Source: JAICLL01 sp035252155 (GTDB taxonomy: Bacteria > Planctomycetota > Planctomycetia > Pirellulales > JAICIG01). Taken from it: a stretch of 10,786 bases of DNA. The notes below the pieces were generated by a model. It was not told the origin of the DNA. It ran no database searches and saw nothing but the letters and a program-made list of their open reading frames with translations. Both the position numbers and the translations under genes were made by a program. Positions 1-6,407 of the stretch are shown in pieces. The stretch is taken from contig DATFDL010000560.1 in the NCBI GenBank assembly GCA_035252155.1, positions 1-10,786 of the forward strand, written 5' to 3'. Position 1 is the stretch's first letter. Each line of letters begins with the position of its first letter.

Positions 1-265
1 ACGACATGCGCCTTGAGCCAGTCGGTGAAGTCGCCTCGCGACATTTGGCCAGCCGCAAGGCGGAGAATTAACGCCTCCTGTTCGTCGGTCGGCGCGCGAA
101 CTTCGTGCCCGTTCAGCAGTAGAAAGGTTTCCATCGCGGCGTGACCGACGCGCTTATTCCCATCGACAAACGGGTGGTGCGCACCAGCGAGAAGCCCAGT
201 GCGGCCACTTTCTCGACTAGGGTAACATACAGGTCGCGACCTTCGAACATCATCCGCGGTTGCGA
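1..265 (-). pseudogene. Doc/Fic-family (death-on-curing) toxin, frameshifted and 5'-truncated remnant
   Basis: Read on the minus strand, two adjacent frames each match part of a Doc-type Fic protein. The frame from about 265 to 183 gives SQPRMMFEGRDLY followed by EKVAALGFSLV. A different frame from 182 to the window edge gives AHHPFVDGNKRVGHAAMETF and then NGHEVRAPTDEQEALILRLA. HPFVDGNKR is the Fic/Doc core motif (HxFx[DE]GNxR) that holds the catalytic histidine. Adding one base near 179-184 would restore one continuous reading (SLVxHHPFVDGNKR), so a single-base deletion, or a sequencing error there, breaks the gene. The N-terminal part that normally precedes 'QPRM' is missing and is replaced by the kinase remnant next door. 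No Phd-like antitoxin is visible beside it. In the best-studied member of the family, Doc phosphorylates EF-Tu and stops translation. The 3' end lies outside the window. The family call is firm; loss of function is very likely because of the lost 5' end. Confidence 0.85.
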
Positions 266-267
266 TC

Positions 268-536
268 GGGTCGGTTTGTTCTCAGCCAGGTGACTTTGCC
301 AGTACCAGGAAGCCCCGACGTCATCGTCACCGTGCAGCGATATTCTTCGTGAGGAACATAGTGGAGGCTCGGCTCTCGCTGCCGGTAGAAGAGGAACCGA
401 GCCTGATCGTTACATCGCCCTCGGAATGCCAACCGGCATCTTGCTGGCAGTCGGCCATCGCCCGAGCCCAGGGCTAGTCAGCCGCCCAGGCCAGAATCTC
501 GCTCAGCGAAGCCGCTGAAAGTTCGTCCCAAGTCAT
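268..536 (-). pseudogene. HD-domain plus P-loop polynucleotide-kinase-like protein, heavily degraded remnant
   Basis: An ATG at 536-534 overlaps the RNA-ligase stop by four bases (ATGA, 533-536). It opens MTWDELSAASLSEILAWAAD, which is then cut by TAG at 476-474, where my memory of the family expects Gln. The frame continues PWARAMADCQQDAGWHSEGDV, the usual lead-in to the HD domain. Directly after this, in another frame, comes NDQARFLFYRQREPSLHYV and then the Walker A stretch TMTSGLPGTGKVTWLRTNRP (about 330-268), after which similarity stops. Two ends of one protein are therefore joined out of frame near 415, with the HD-domain body missing between them and the kinase domain cut soon after the P-loop. 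Intact relatives, as I remember them, lie next to an RNA ligase and pair an HD phosphohydrolase with an AAA_33-type kinase that acts on RNA ends. With an early stop, an internal deletion and a lost 3' end, no working product is expected. The family match is from memory. Confidence 0.75.
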
Positions 537-1117
537 TGCCAAATATCCGCTCCCTCTTTCAGCAGATTGGGCACCAATGCCTGATGCTGCCAATGCGTGC
601 TCTGCTTGACTTTTTCGACAAACTCGGGCCGAACGAATTTGGCCCTGCCCGACACTTTGCCGTCGGCCTCGGTTCTCAGATAGAGACCCTCCATGAGGTT
701 GTCGGTTCGCTTCGTCACGGGGTTCTCAAATTGGCTGTCGAATTGAGATGGCCCGATCAACTGCCTAAGCTCCTCCCTGTCGAGCGAGCCGGTGTGCAGC
801 ACCGGCACCGTCGCGATGCCCAAGCCTTCGAGCAACCGCAGCCTGCGTGGCAAGCTGACGAACGCCTCATCGTCTTTGTCGTAGAGGTCGAACTCGAAGA
901 AATAATGCGGCAGTTGGCGGTAATAGACCGAATGCCGGGCGTAGACCCATTCGCCGAACAGGATGAATCGGTCTTCCAACCGCTCTTCGAGGACGAACCG
1001 TTTGACCGCCGCCCATTGTTTGAAAAGGTCGTATTGCGGGTGCATTCCCTCGGTGATGAGGTGGCCTCGGCACTGGAGGACCATCTCACCGGCCGAAGTG
1101 AAATGGATGCCGACGTT
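533..1117 (-). pseudogene. RNA ligase (RNA_ligase family), N-terminal third and catalytic lysine missing
   Basis: The minus-strand frame from AAC at 1117 to TGA at 535-533 gives 194 residues that match the C-terminal two-thirds of an ATP-dependent RNA ligase of the PF09414 type. Visible are NVGIHFTSAGEMVLQCRGH at the start, a motif III-like FGEWVYARH (about residues 54-62 of the remnant), a motif IIIa-like FFEFDLYD (73-80), motif IV EGLYLR (143-148) and motif V GRAKFVRPEF with Lys160. In intact family members 'NVGI' directly follows the KxDGA adenylylation motif (EEKxDGANVGI). Here the preceding codons instead spell the antisense-frame tail of the SUMF1-type gene, so the nucleotidyl-accepting lysine is gone. 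The break lies one base downstream of that gene's TAG (1121-1119). The frame remains open after the break with no internal stops, and an ATG at 1084 could yield a 183-residue fragment, but such a fragment could not self-adenylylate. The gene's 4-base overlap with the kinase remnant is still intact. Confidence 0.82.
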
Positions 1118-1118
1118 C

Positions 1119-2984
1119 CTAATCGACTTCGCAGACGACCCGAAAGCCATAGGGCGTAAAGGCCAATTGGAACGAAATATCGTCAAGGTACTTTTCAGCG
1201 GTTGGCCGGGATGGTGGCCCTGCATCAACACGCAGTTGTTTTCTAGCTGCACTGGTGCAAGCATGCTCCGTCGCAGAACACCAACCTCCTCTGACAACCC
1301 TGAATGGAGTCTTGTCTTCCCCGTCGAGCCAGGCAGTGCCATCGGACGGAGCGCCGTCATAGTTGTCGTGCCAAACATCTTCGCACCATTCTTCGACATT
1401 TCCGTGCAGGTCGTAGATGCCCCAGGCATTCGGTGGATAACTGCCAACCGGTGTGGGCCTGAACCGAAACTGCCCGTCTGTCGTCCTGTCGTGATTCTTC
1501 TCGTTCTCGAACGAGCCTCCAAGCATTGGATTCGCCGAAAAGGGCGTGAAGTTTGCCTGCTCCGGAGACAGAGTATCGCCGAATGCGTAGACCGTTGTGG
1601 TACCGGCACGACAGGCATATTCCCATTCGGCCTCGCTTGGCAATCGAACGACTCGCTTTCGTCGTTTGCAAAGCACATCGCAAAACTCCTGACAATCAAA
1701 CCAACTCACTTGATCCACGGGAAGGTCAAGATCGTCCTTGTATCGAGATGGGTTGTTGCCGATCACAGCCGCCCATTGTGCTTGGGTAATCGGGAACCGC
1801 CCGATATAGAATGGACGCTCGAACCGCACGAGGTGCTGCGGCATCGCTGTCGGATCGTCATCTACCTCAGCCGATCCCATCATGAATTCTCCAGCGGGCA
1901 CGAGCACCAATTCGAGTGGCAGGTCATCGGTCAAGGCAAACGTGATGCTTGGAGCCAGCTTGTCGGCTTTGACAACCGGTTTAGAACGAAGCACACGCAT
2001 GGTGGATTCACGTGTTTTGCGAACCTCGGCGATCCGCCGCAATAGCGGCCCGTGGTTCGCGTTATCGAGGACTTCCTCGACCTGCTTCACCGTTTTGCCA
2101 CGGTGATCCAAGAACCGTTTGGTGAACTCTTCGAAGCCGACTTTACCCAAGAGCCGTTCAAGTGAGTCGTCATCGAAATCGTCCGGCTGGCGGCTGTGGT
2201 GCTCATTGGGGTTGAATTGCTGCCCACACACTTGGCAGTCGAGCTGCTCGTCGGGATATTCGTCCTTCCACCTTTCGACCGGCGCTTCCGCCTTGCACCG
2301 AGGGCAATGCGGAAACACCGTGTAATAGCCGAAGTCTGTGTGGCCTGGTGGCCCGATTGAAACGTGAAGCGGCAGTTCCCAAGCAAGCGCAACCTTCAAG
2401 GCCTTCACGAAGGGAACCAGGTCTTCGTCAATCCGACGGCTATCGCCGCACAGTCCGGTAAGAACCTCGTGCAACACCTCCACCTGCGGTCGCTGCAAAG
2501 GCGAATTGATCCAGAAGCCGTACCAGAGTGGGGTCGTCACCAGAAATGCCGAATACAACCGATCTTCGAGGCTGCGTTCCCTGATGATTTGCCAAAGTCG
2601 CTCGTCGAGTTCAGAGGAGTCGGGCCAAATGCTGAGGCAACCAAAACAGCCGGCGACTTTCATTTCGTGCGAACCGGCGACATTGGCTTCGCACTCTCGG
2701 CAAGTGGATAGCGCTCCCGCCAACCCACCGTATTCCCCGATTCGATCGGCAACCCTAAAGCCCGAGTAGGGAAGATTATGGCATTGGCCGGAGTTGTCCT
2801 TCCCACCGGTCGTTCCGGTGACACAGATTCCATCGACAATTCGATGATTGGCCTCGGCGTCGGCGACGGTTCGCAAGTCGGCCAACTGTCGGTAGGCCGA
2901 CATCGGGAGAAACCAACCATCGCCCGAGCGGAAAATGCACTTTCGTTCGAGTGACCACAATACAGCCTGAAGGGTATCCGCCAT
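1119..2984 (-). CDS. Zinc-ribbon plus SUMF1/FGE-sulfatase domain protein, 621 residues
   Basis: The C-terminal half (about residues 350-621) is a formylglycine-generating-enzyme-type (FGE-sulfatase, SUMF1) domain. It shows LVLVPAGEFMMGS (359-371), PFYIGRFPITQAQWAAVIG (391-409), RLPSEAEWEYACRAGTTT (447-464), GIYDLHGNVEEWCEDVW (522-538) and FRVVRGGWC (561-569). The first about 300 residues are not a family I recognise. They carry two CxxC pairs at C95/C98 and C113/C116 and another set at C227/C230 and C250/C253, which suggests two zinc ribbons. In true FGE the copper-binding cysteines follow the GG at +4 and +9. Here the +9 Cys is present (C576), +4 is Ala571, and an extra Cys sits at +2 (C569). 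Sulfatase activation is therefore doubtful; a binding or other modifying role, as in many prokaryotic SUMF1-like proteins, is more likely. The ATG at 2984 is chosen because it opens MADTLQAVLW; no strong ribosome binding site is seen. The gene's stop lies one base from the start of the ligase remnant. Confidence 0.88.
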   Translation of the reverse strand: MADTLQAVLWSLERKCIFRSGDGWFLPMSAYRQLADLRTVADAEANHRIVDGICVTGTTGGKDNSGQCHNLPYSGFRVADRIGEYGGLAGALSTCRECEANVAGSHEMKVAGCFGCLSIWPDSSELDERLWQIIRERSLEDRLYSAFLVTTPLWYGFWINSPLQRPQVEVLHEVLTGLCGDSRRIDEDLVPFVKALKVALAWELPLHVSIGPPGHTDFGYYTVFPHCPRCKAEAPVERWKDEYPDEQLDCQVCGQQFNPNEHHSRQPDDFDDDSLERLLGKVGFEEFTKRFLDHRGKTVKQVEEVLDNANHGPLLRRIAEVRKTRESTMRVLRSKPVVKADKLAPSITFALTDDLPLELVLVPAGEFMMGSAEVDDDPTAMPQHLVRFERPFYIGRFPITQAQWAAVIGNNPSRYKDDLDLPVDQVSWFDCQEFCDVLCKRRKRVVRLPSEAEWEYACRAGTTTVYAFGDTLSPEQANFTPFSANPMLGGSFENEKNHDRTTDGQFRFRPTPVGSYPPNAWGIYDLHGNVEEWCEDVWHDNYDGAPSDGTAWLDGEDKTPFRVVRGGWCSATEHACTSAARKQLRVDAGPPSRPTAEKYLDDISFQLAFTPYGFRVVCEVD

Positions 2985-3122
2985 TTGAAAACCCTGTTCC
3001 GCTTGACCGATTGACGTGACCTCTTCTACATCTGCATCTTAAGCCTCGGAGAAACGATTTTTCCAGTCGTCCCAGCCCGTAAAAAGCGTTGTCGCCGGCC
3101 AGGCTGGATCGGGTCTGTGCTG
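2985..3122 (-). other. 138-base spacer, possible remnant reading frame
   Basis: This spacer separates the phosphatase-like gene from the SUMF1-type gene. In the phosphatase frame, the codons after its TAG (3125-3123) stay open for 27 codons to TAA at 3041-3039 and spell a protein-like stretch ending AWPATTLFTGWDDWKNRFSE. This could be the tail of a lost gene, a read-through extension or chance. No promoter or terminator hairpin was recognised. Confidence 0.2.
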
Positions 3123-3605
3123 CTACGCCACGTCAGACTTTGGCGCAGTCAGCGAGCAACTTTCGGTTGTTTGTCTTCTGTCGGCCGCCGATCCCTGCAG
3201 CACCTGGACGACCTCGCTCCAGAGCAGCGGCGCCACGTCGTGCGGACCGGCCGCCGCAACTCGCTTGATGGCTTCCGCCGGCTCGATGGCGTCTACCCGC
3301 ACTATGACCGCCGCAGCGATGGCCGGCGACCGGCTCATCCCACCACCGCAACTGATCAACGTCGGCACTTTAGCCGTGATAAACCGAACCGCCGTGCTGA
3401 TCGCCGCCTCGATGATGGCCGGTGAATTGCCCTGCCCGTCGACCAAAGGAAAACGGCAATAGATTAGTTCTCTGGCCGGCAAAACGGGCGATTCTTCTCT
3501 TGCCAGATCAATGAATGCCTGAATTCCTTGGTCGAATACGCGTTTCAGATCGCGGGCATCGAAGGCGTTGCCAACCCAAAGCAAGCCGGGAATGATCTCT
3601 CGCAT
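3123..3605 (-). CDS. Dual-specificity-phosphatase-like protein
   Basis: A 160-residue protein if started at ATG 3605-3603 (MREIIPGLLWVGNA); a GTG at 3614 would add three residues. The ATG is preferred because homologues, as remembered, begin near this motif. The cysteine-phosphatase P-loop CGGGMSRS is at about residues 86-93, giving C86-x5-R92. A candidate general-acid aspartate, Asp56, lies in FPLVDGQGN about 30 residues before it, as in dual-specificity phosphatases. The residue before the catalytic Cys is Ser (ISCGGGM) instead of the usual His. The family dephosphorylates proteins, and some members act on phosphoinositides or on RNA 5'-triphosphates. Its place directly after two nucleotidyltransferases in a KptA operon makes an RNA or nucleotide phosphate a possible substrate, but that is inference. 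The preceding gene's stop is 12 bases upstream of this ATG, so translational coupling is likely. The last about 20 residues look unlike the core and may be poorly conserved. Confidence 0.83.
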   Translation of the reverse strand: MREIIPGLLWVGNAFDARDLKRVFDQGIQAFIDLAREESPVLPARELIYCRFPLVDGQGNSPAIIEAAISTAVRFITAKVPTLISCGGGMSRSPAIAAAVIVRVDAIEPAEAIKRVAAAGPHDVAPLLWSEVVQVLQGSAADRRQTTESCSLTAPKSDVA

Positions 3606-3617
3606 ATTTCGCACCGT

Positions 3618-4721
3618 TCACACTTTGGCGTCAGGGCCGTAGATTCCAAGCGATGCGGAAACTCGCTGCCAGCAAGCAAGCACGTAGCCCATCGCCTCCT
3701 TGGCAGACGCGTTGGGATACCGTTCGCAGAACCGCCGGTGAAAGTTCATCGCCTCACACTGCTCTGCCGCGACAACGTTTTGCAAGGCTTCGAAGAGCAG
3801 ACACGTCTTATCCGCCGCCTCAGCCCATGTCCGGTGCGCCATCCAGAGCACGCATTCCAGGGCGTGCGGCTCCGCGTCGGAGCCCACGTACATTTCCGGC
3901 CGACGGTAGACGTTCGCGATGACATCGGCGAAATGGCGGATCAGTTCTTTGCCCCAAGCACCACGACCGATTTGTTTGAGCCGCAACCGGACGAGCAGGT
4001 CGTGCAACGCCGCCGCGCCGGTCGGCGTCTCCGGCAGCTTGCTGTCTTCGAATGCCTGTTGCAACTCCGCCCGCAGCCGCTCGTACTCTCGCTGATGGAA
4101 CGCCAAATCCGCCTTTTCGAGCCGACCTTTTTCGGGGCCGCTGGTCTTGCGATCAATCAATTCGCGGATGTAGGGCAATCGTGCCGTCTCGTTCAGCCGG
4201 ACGAGGTTCGCCTGAACTTCGCCGGTTCGCATCAGGTGGATGCCGGTCAGCAAAACTCGGTAGACATAAAGTAACGGCTTCACGTGAGGCGGGTCTGCCT
4301 TCTGAAAGAGCTTCCACTGGGTTTCGGCAAATCCGAGGTAGTGGTGGGCGTGATGCCGCGTGACGCATTGGGCAGCGATGGCCATCAACTCGGTGTGTTC
4401 CGGCGTCGTGTGGACCACGAGCGGCGACAGAACCTGCTCCAGCACGTAGCCGTTTTTCTTGAGCACCAGCTCAAAGAACTTTTTGGCGTCGTGCGTCACC
4501 AGGTCGATCTCCAGGCCGTCGTGGATGCCCGATTTCTCGATCGTGTCGTGGCCGGGCTTCAAACCGACCACTTCCTCCAAAGGCAGCAGGTGAACGCCAC
4601 GCAGATCGTAGTCGGAATCAGGCGACGGGAAGCCGTACAGGTGCGCCCCGCTGATCGTAGCGAACAGCAACGGATAGGGATGTTCTCCGACTTGTTTGCT
4701 GAGCCGAGGGTCGATGTTCAC
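3618..4721 (-). CDS. RlaP/YcgL-type nucleotidyltransferase, second copy
   Basis: This 367-residue protein has the nucleotidyltransferase signature of the DNA polymerase beta superfamily near its N-terminus: SGAHLYGFPSPDSDYDLRGV (24-43). Asp37 and Asp39 are the likely metal ligands. A candidate third carboxylate is Asp73 in LEIDLVTHDAKKFFEL. The following VLEQVLSPLVV (93-103) and the long helical C-terminal region fit the COG3541/PF10127 family, named RlaP for RNA-repair-pathway polymerase beta-like proteins. Such enzymes are predicted to transfer nucleotides to RNA ends or other acceptors; their substrate is not established here. The start is GTG at 4721-4719, overlapping the TGA of the upstream paralogue (GTGA, 4721-4718), a strong sign of translational coupling. 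It lacks the extra N-terminal domain of the first copy, and its C-terminal region is longer, so the two proteins probably differ in function or form a complex. The domain is intact. Confidence 0.92.
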   Translation of the reverse strand: MNIDPRLSKQVGEHPYPLLFATISGAHLYGFPSPDSDYDLRGVHLLPLEEVVGLKPGHDTIEKSGIHDGLEIDLVTHDAKKFFELVLKKNGYVLEQVLSPLVVHTTPEHTELMAIAAQCVTRHHAHHYLGFAETQWKLFQKADPPHVKPLLYVYRVLLTGIHLMRTGEVQANLVRLNETARLPYIRELIDRKTSGPEKGRLEKADLAFHQREYERLRAELQQAFEDSKLPETPTGAAALHDLLVRLRLKQIGRGAWGKELIRHFADVIANVYRRPEMYVGSDAEPHALECVLWMAHRTWAEAADKTCLLFEALQNVVAAEQCEAMNFHRRFCERYPNASAKEAMGYVLACWQRVSASLGIYGPDAKV

Positions 4722-5668
4722 GGTAGCTCCTCCGACAACGCTCGCCTCCGTGCTTGAACGAGGAAATCATTGGCTCGCTCGTAATCGGGACGTTCGGGCA
4801 ATTGGGTCTGGCCGAGCGCCTGATCGAACTGGCGGTGCAGATCGAGCCGCCATTTTTCGGTTTCTTCCCAAGGCACTTCGCCCCGGCGGATCGCCAACAA
4901 GCGTTCTCGATGCGAATCGACCCGGACCGGCACGTGGCCGGTACGCAATACCTCGATGCCCGATAGCAGCAGGCGGAGCAAGTGCATCACATGCTTCCAT
5001 TTCACCTGGCCTTGATTGCGGATGTCGGCCTGCATCTTCTTGAACTGCGAGGCCACATAGCCGTTGTACGTCTGGTAGACCAGGCGCGAAAGGAACGCCG
5101 ATCGCATCGCCAGCAGTTCGTTGGCCAGGGGAGTCGCCGTTTCGACCAGCGGAGAATAGAGGCATTCGAGCACGTTCGGGTTCGCCTTCAGGGCCATGAC
5201 GAGGAACTTTTGCAGTTCCCAATACGCCTCTTGCGTCTGCTCGTTTTCAAGCTGTTCGGGCACTGAAAAGAGCGACCAGTGCAGGTCGGCCGGCGGCAGG
5301 TAAACGCCTCGCCGGTCGATATCCGAAGTTTCGCCAGCCAGGCCGTAAGCCTGCGAGCCGACGACGCAGCGGTAGATCACCCGATCGTAGAGGTTCGTGC
5401 GGCCGGCGGTAATTGTGCTGTCGCCAATTTCGCCTTCCTTATATTGGGCTAGCAGCATCAGGTCGCTCGGTTGGAGCGGTGCTTCGACGCCATCGAGAAA
5501 TCGTATCCAGTACGAGTGCTGGAGATCCATCGGTGCCTTGCGCACGATGCCGACGGCCCCCCGAGGGTGCAAGATGCGGCCACCTTCGGCTCGCACCTCG
5601 GTGAGAGCAACCACCTGAGTGCCGATCGAGAGAATCAGGTTCGGATTTTGGTGGACTCGCTCGGTCAT
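4718..5668 (-). CDS. RlaP/YcgL-type nucleotidyltransferase, first copy with extra N-terminal domain
   Basis: This 316-residue protein begins at ATG 5668-5666. Residues about 10-75 form a small domain that looks like a beta-barrel (IGTQVVALTEV, HPRGAVGIVRKAP, YWIRFLDGVEA), similar in style to KOW/SH3-like folds. The nucleotidyltransferase core follows: VGSQAYGLAGETSDIDRRGV (103-122), with Asp116 and Asp118 as probable metal ligands. Next comes YWELQKFLVMALKANPNVLE, containing a likely third acidic residue, and then CLYSPLVE. This is the classic arrangement of the RlaP (PF10127, COG3541) family. The C-terminal helical region includes RLLLSGIEVLRTG, whose counterpart in the second copy is RVLLTGIHLMRTG, so the two are related by ancient duplication. 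A gap of 74 bases separates it from the SGNH gene. The N-terminal barrel could bind nucleic acid or a partner. Catalytic residues are complete; the acceptor is unknown. Confidence 0.93.
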   Translation of the reverse strand: MTERVHQNPNLILSIGTQVVALTEVRAEGGRILHPRGAVGIVRKAPMDLQHSYWIRFLDGVEAPLQPSDLMLLAQYKEGEIGDSTITAGRTNLYDRVIYRCVVGSQAYGLAGETSDIDRRGVYLPPADLHWSLFSVPEQLENEQTQEAYWELQKFLVMALKANPNVLECLYSPLVETATPLANELLAMRSAFLSRLVYQTYNGYVASQFKKMQADIRNQGQVKWKHVMHLLRLLLSGIEVLRTGHVPVRVDSHRERLLAIRRGEVPWEETEKWRLDLHRQFDQALGQTQLPERPDYERANDFLVQARRRALSEELP

Positions 5669-5742
5669 GTCATCTTGGCCGGTCCATTGGTTCCTAACTT
5701 GGCCCCTGTTCGTCGTATCCGCGAACGATCATCGAATCGCCC

Positions 5743-6378
5743 TTATTGTCCCAACATACGACACCCCGGCCAGTCCGATAGCGGCGTGGTAACCGCGCGA
5801 AGAATAGCGCGGGCGATCTTTGCTCCGCCAGCCTCCGACGGTTCGATGGGCCAAATGCCGGCGTAATCGGTCGCCTCGGTGCAAGTCTGCCGCAGATCGA
5901 GCACGGCGAGCCCCGCGCAATTCGCTTCGCGTACGATTGCATCGTTAAACAATGATAATGCGGCGATCAACGACGGCTCGATAGTTGGTATCGTATCGTA
6001 TACGGTGCAGACCATCGTCGGCTTGTCTAACGCCATCAAGGCTCCGAGCATCTGGCGGTACTGCTGTCTAAACTCCGTTTGAATTTGCGCAAGCCGCGAC
6101 ATCACTTCCGAGAACGACGCCGCAGGCTCATAGAGCACCATCCCCGCATGCTCCAGGGCGTCGTTGCCACCGGCGCTCACGACGAGTTGGCTGGCGTCAT
6201 CAGGCACTGCATCGAGCTGATGCACGACGCCCGCCGTCATGGTGCCGTCGCGAGCCAGGAGCGTTGCCTGCCAACCGCTTGGTAGGCTGCTGCGCACGTG
6301 CTCAATGACGGCTCGTCCGCCGTGAACATAGGCGTGATTATCGAAGATCGAGTCACCCAGCAAAACAATATGATTCAT
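5743..6378 (-). CDS. SGNH/GDSL-fold hydrolase-like protein with altered catalytic block V
   Basis: A 211-residue protein starting at ATG 6378-6376. It shows block I LLGDSIFDN (Ser10 as nucleophile), block II-like DGTMTAGVVHQL (Gly45) and block III AGGNDAL (Asn72), all typical of SGNH hydrolases. Block V normally reads DxxHP and supplies the acid and the catalytic His. Here that region reads YAGIWPIEPSEAGGAKIA (172-189), with Glu-Pro-Ser in place of Asp-x-x-His. I remember a bacterial SGNH subfamily with the same 'PIEPS..GG.KIA' pattern, so this is probably a family trait and not damage. Esterase activity is therefore uncertain; a different general base or a non-hydrolytic role is possible. 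No signal peptide is present, so the protein should be cytoplasmic. It starts 29 bases after the KptA stop, and all the surrounding genes run in the same direction, which suggests co-transcription with RNA-processing enzymes. Confidence 0.88.
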   Translation of the reverse strand: MNHIVLLGDSIFDNHAYVHGGRAVIEHVRSSLPSGWQATLLARDGTMTAGVVHQLDAVPDDASQLVVSAGGNDALEHAGMVLYEPAASFSEVMSRLAQIQTEFRQQYRQMLGALMALDKPTMVCTVYDTIPTIEPSLIAALSLFNDAIVREANCAGLAVLDLRQTCTEATDYAGIWPIEPSEAGGAKIARAILRAVTTPLSDWPGCRMLGQ

Positions 6379-6407
6379 GAGATTTCAGCATCATTGGGCA
6401 AAGCCAC

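Noticed and set aside
536..1159. Plus-strand 207-codon open frame opposite the RNA-ligase remnant
   Set aside because: It lies antisense to a clear RNA-ligase reading and its product shows no family motifs; it is a shadow of GC-rich coding sequence.
963..2045. Plus-strand 360-codon open frame
   Set aside because: It is antisense to the SUMF1-type gene, whose motifs are unmistakable; the product has no recognisable domain.
3528..4274. Plus-strand 248-codon open frame
   Set aside because: It is antisense to the second RlaP gene, which has intact catalytic motifs.
5694..5765. Minus-strand tail ending GDSMIVRGYDEQGPS between the SGNH and first RlaP genes, as a small gene
   Set aside because: It is mostly an alternative frame of the SGNH gene end, has no clear start, and I know no matching family.
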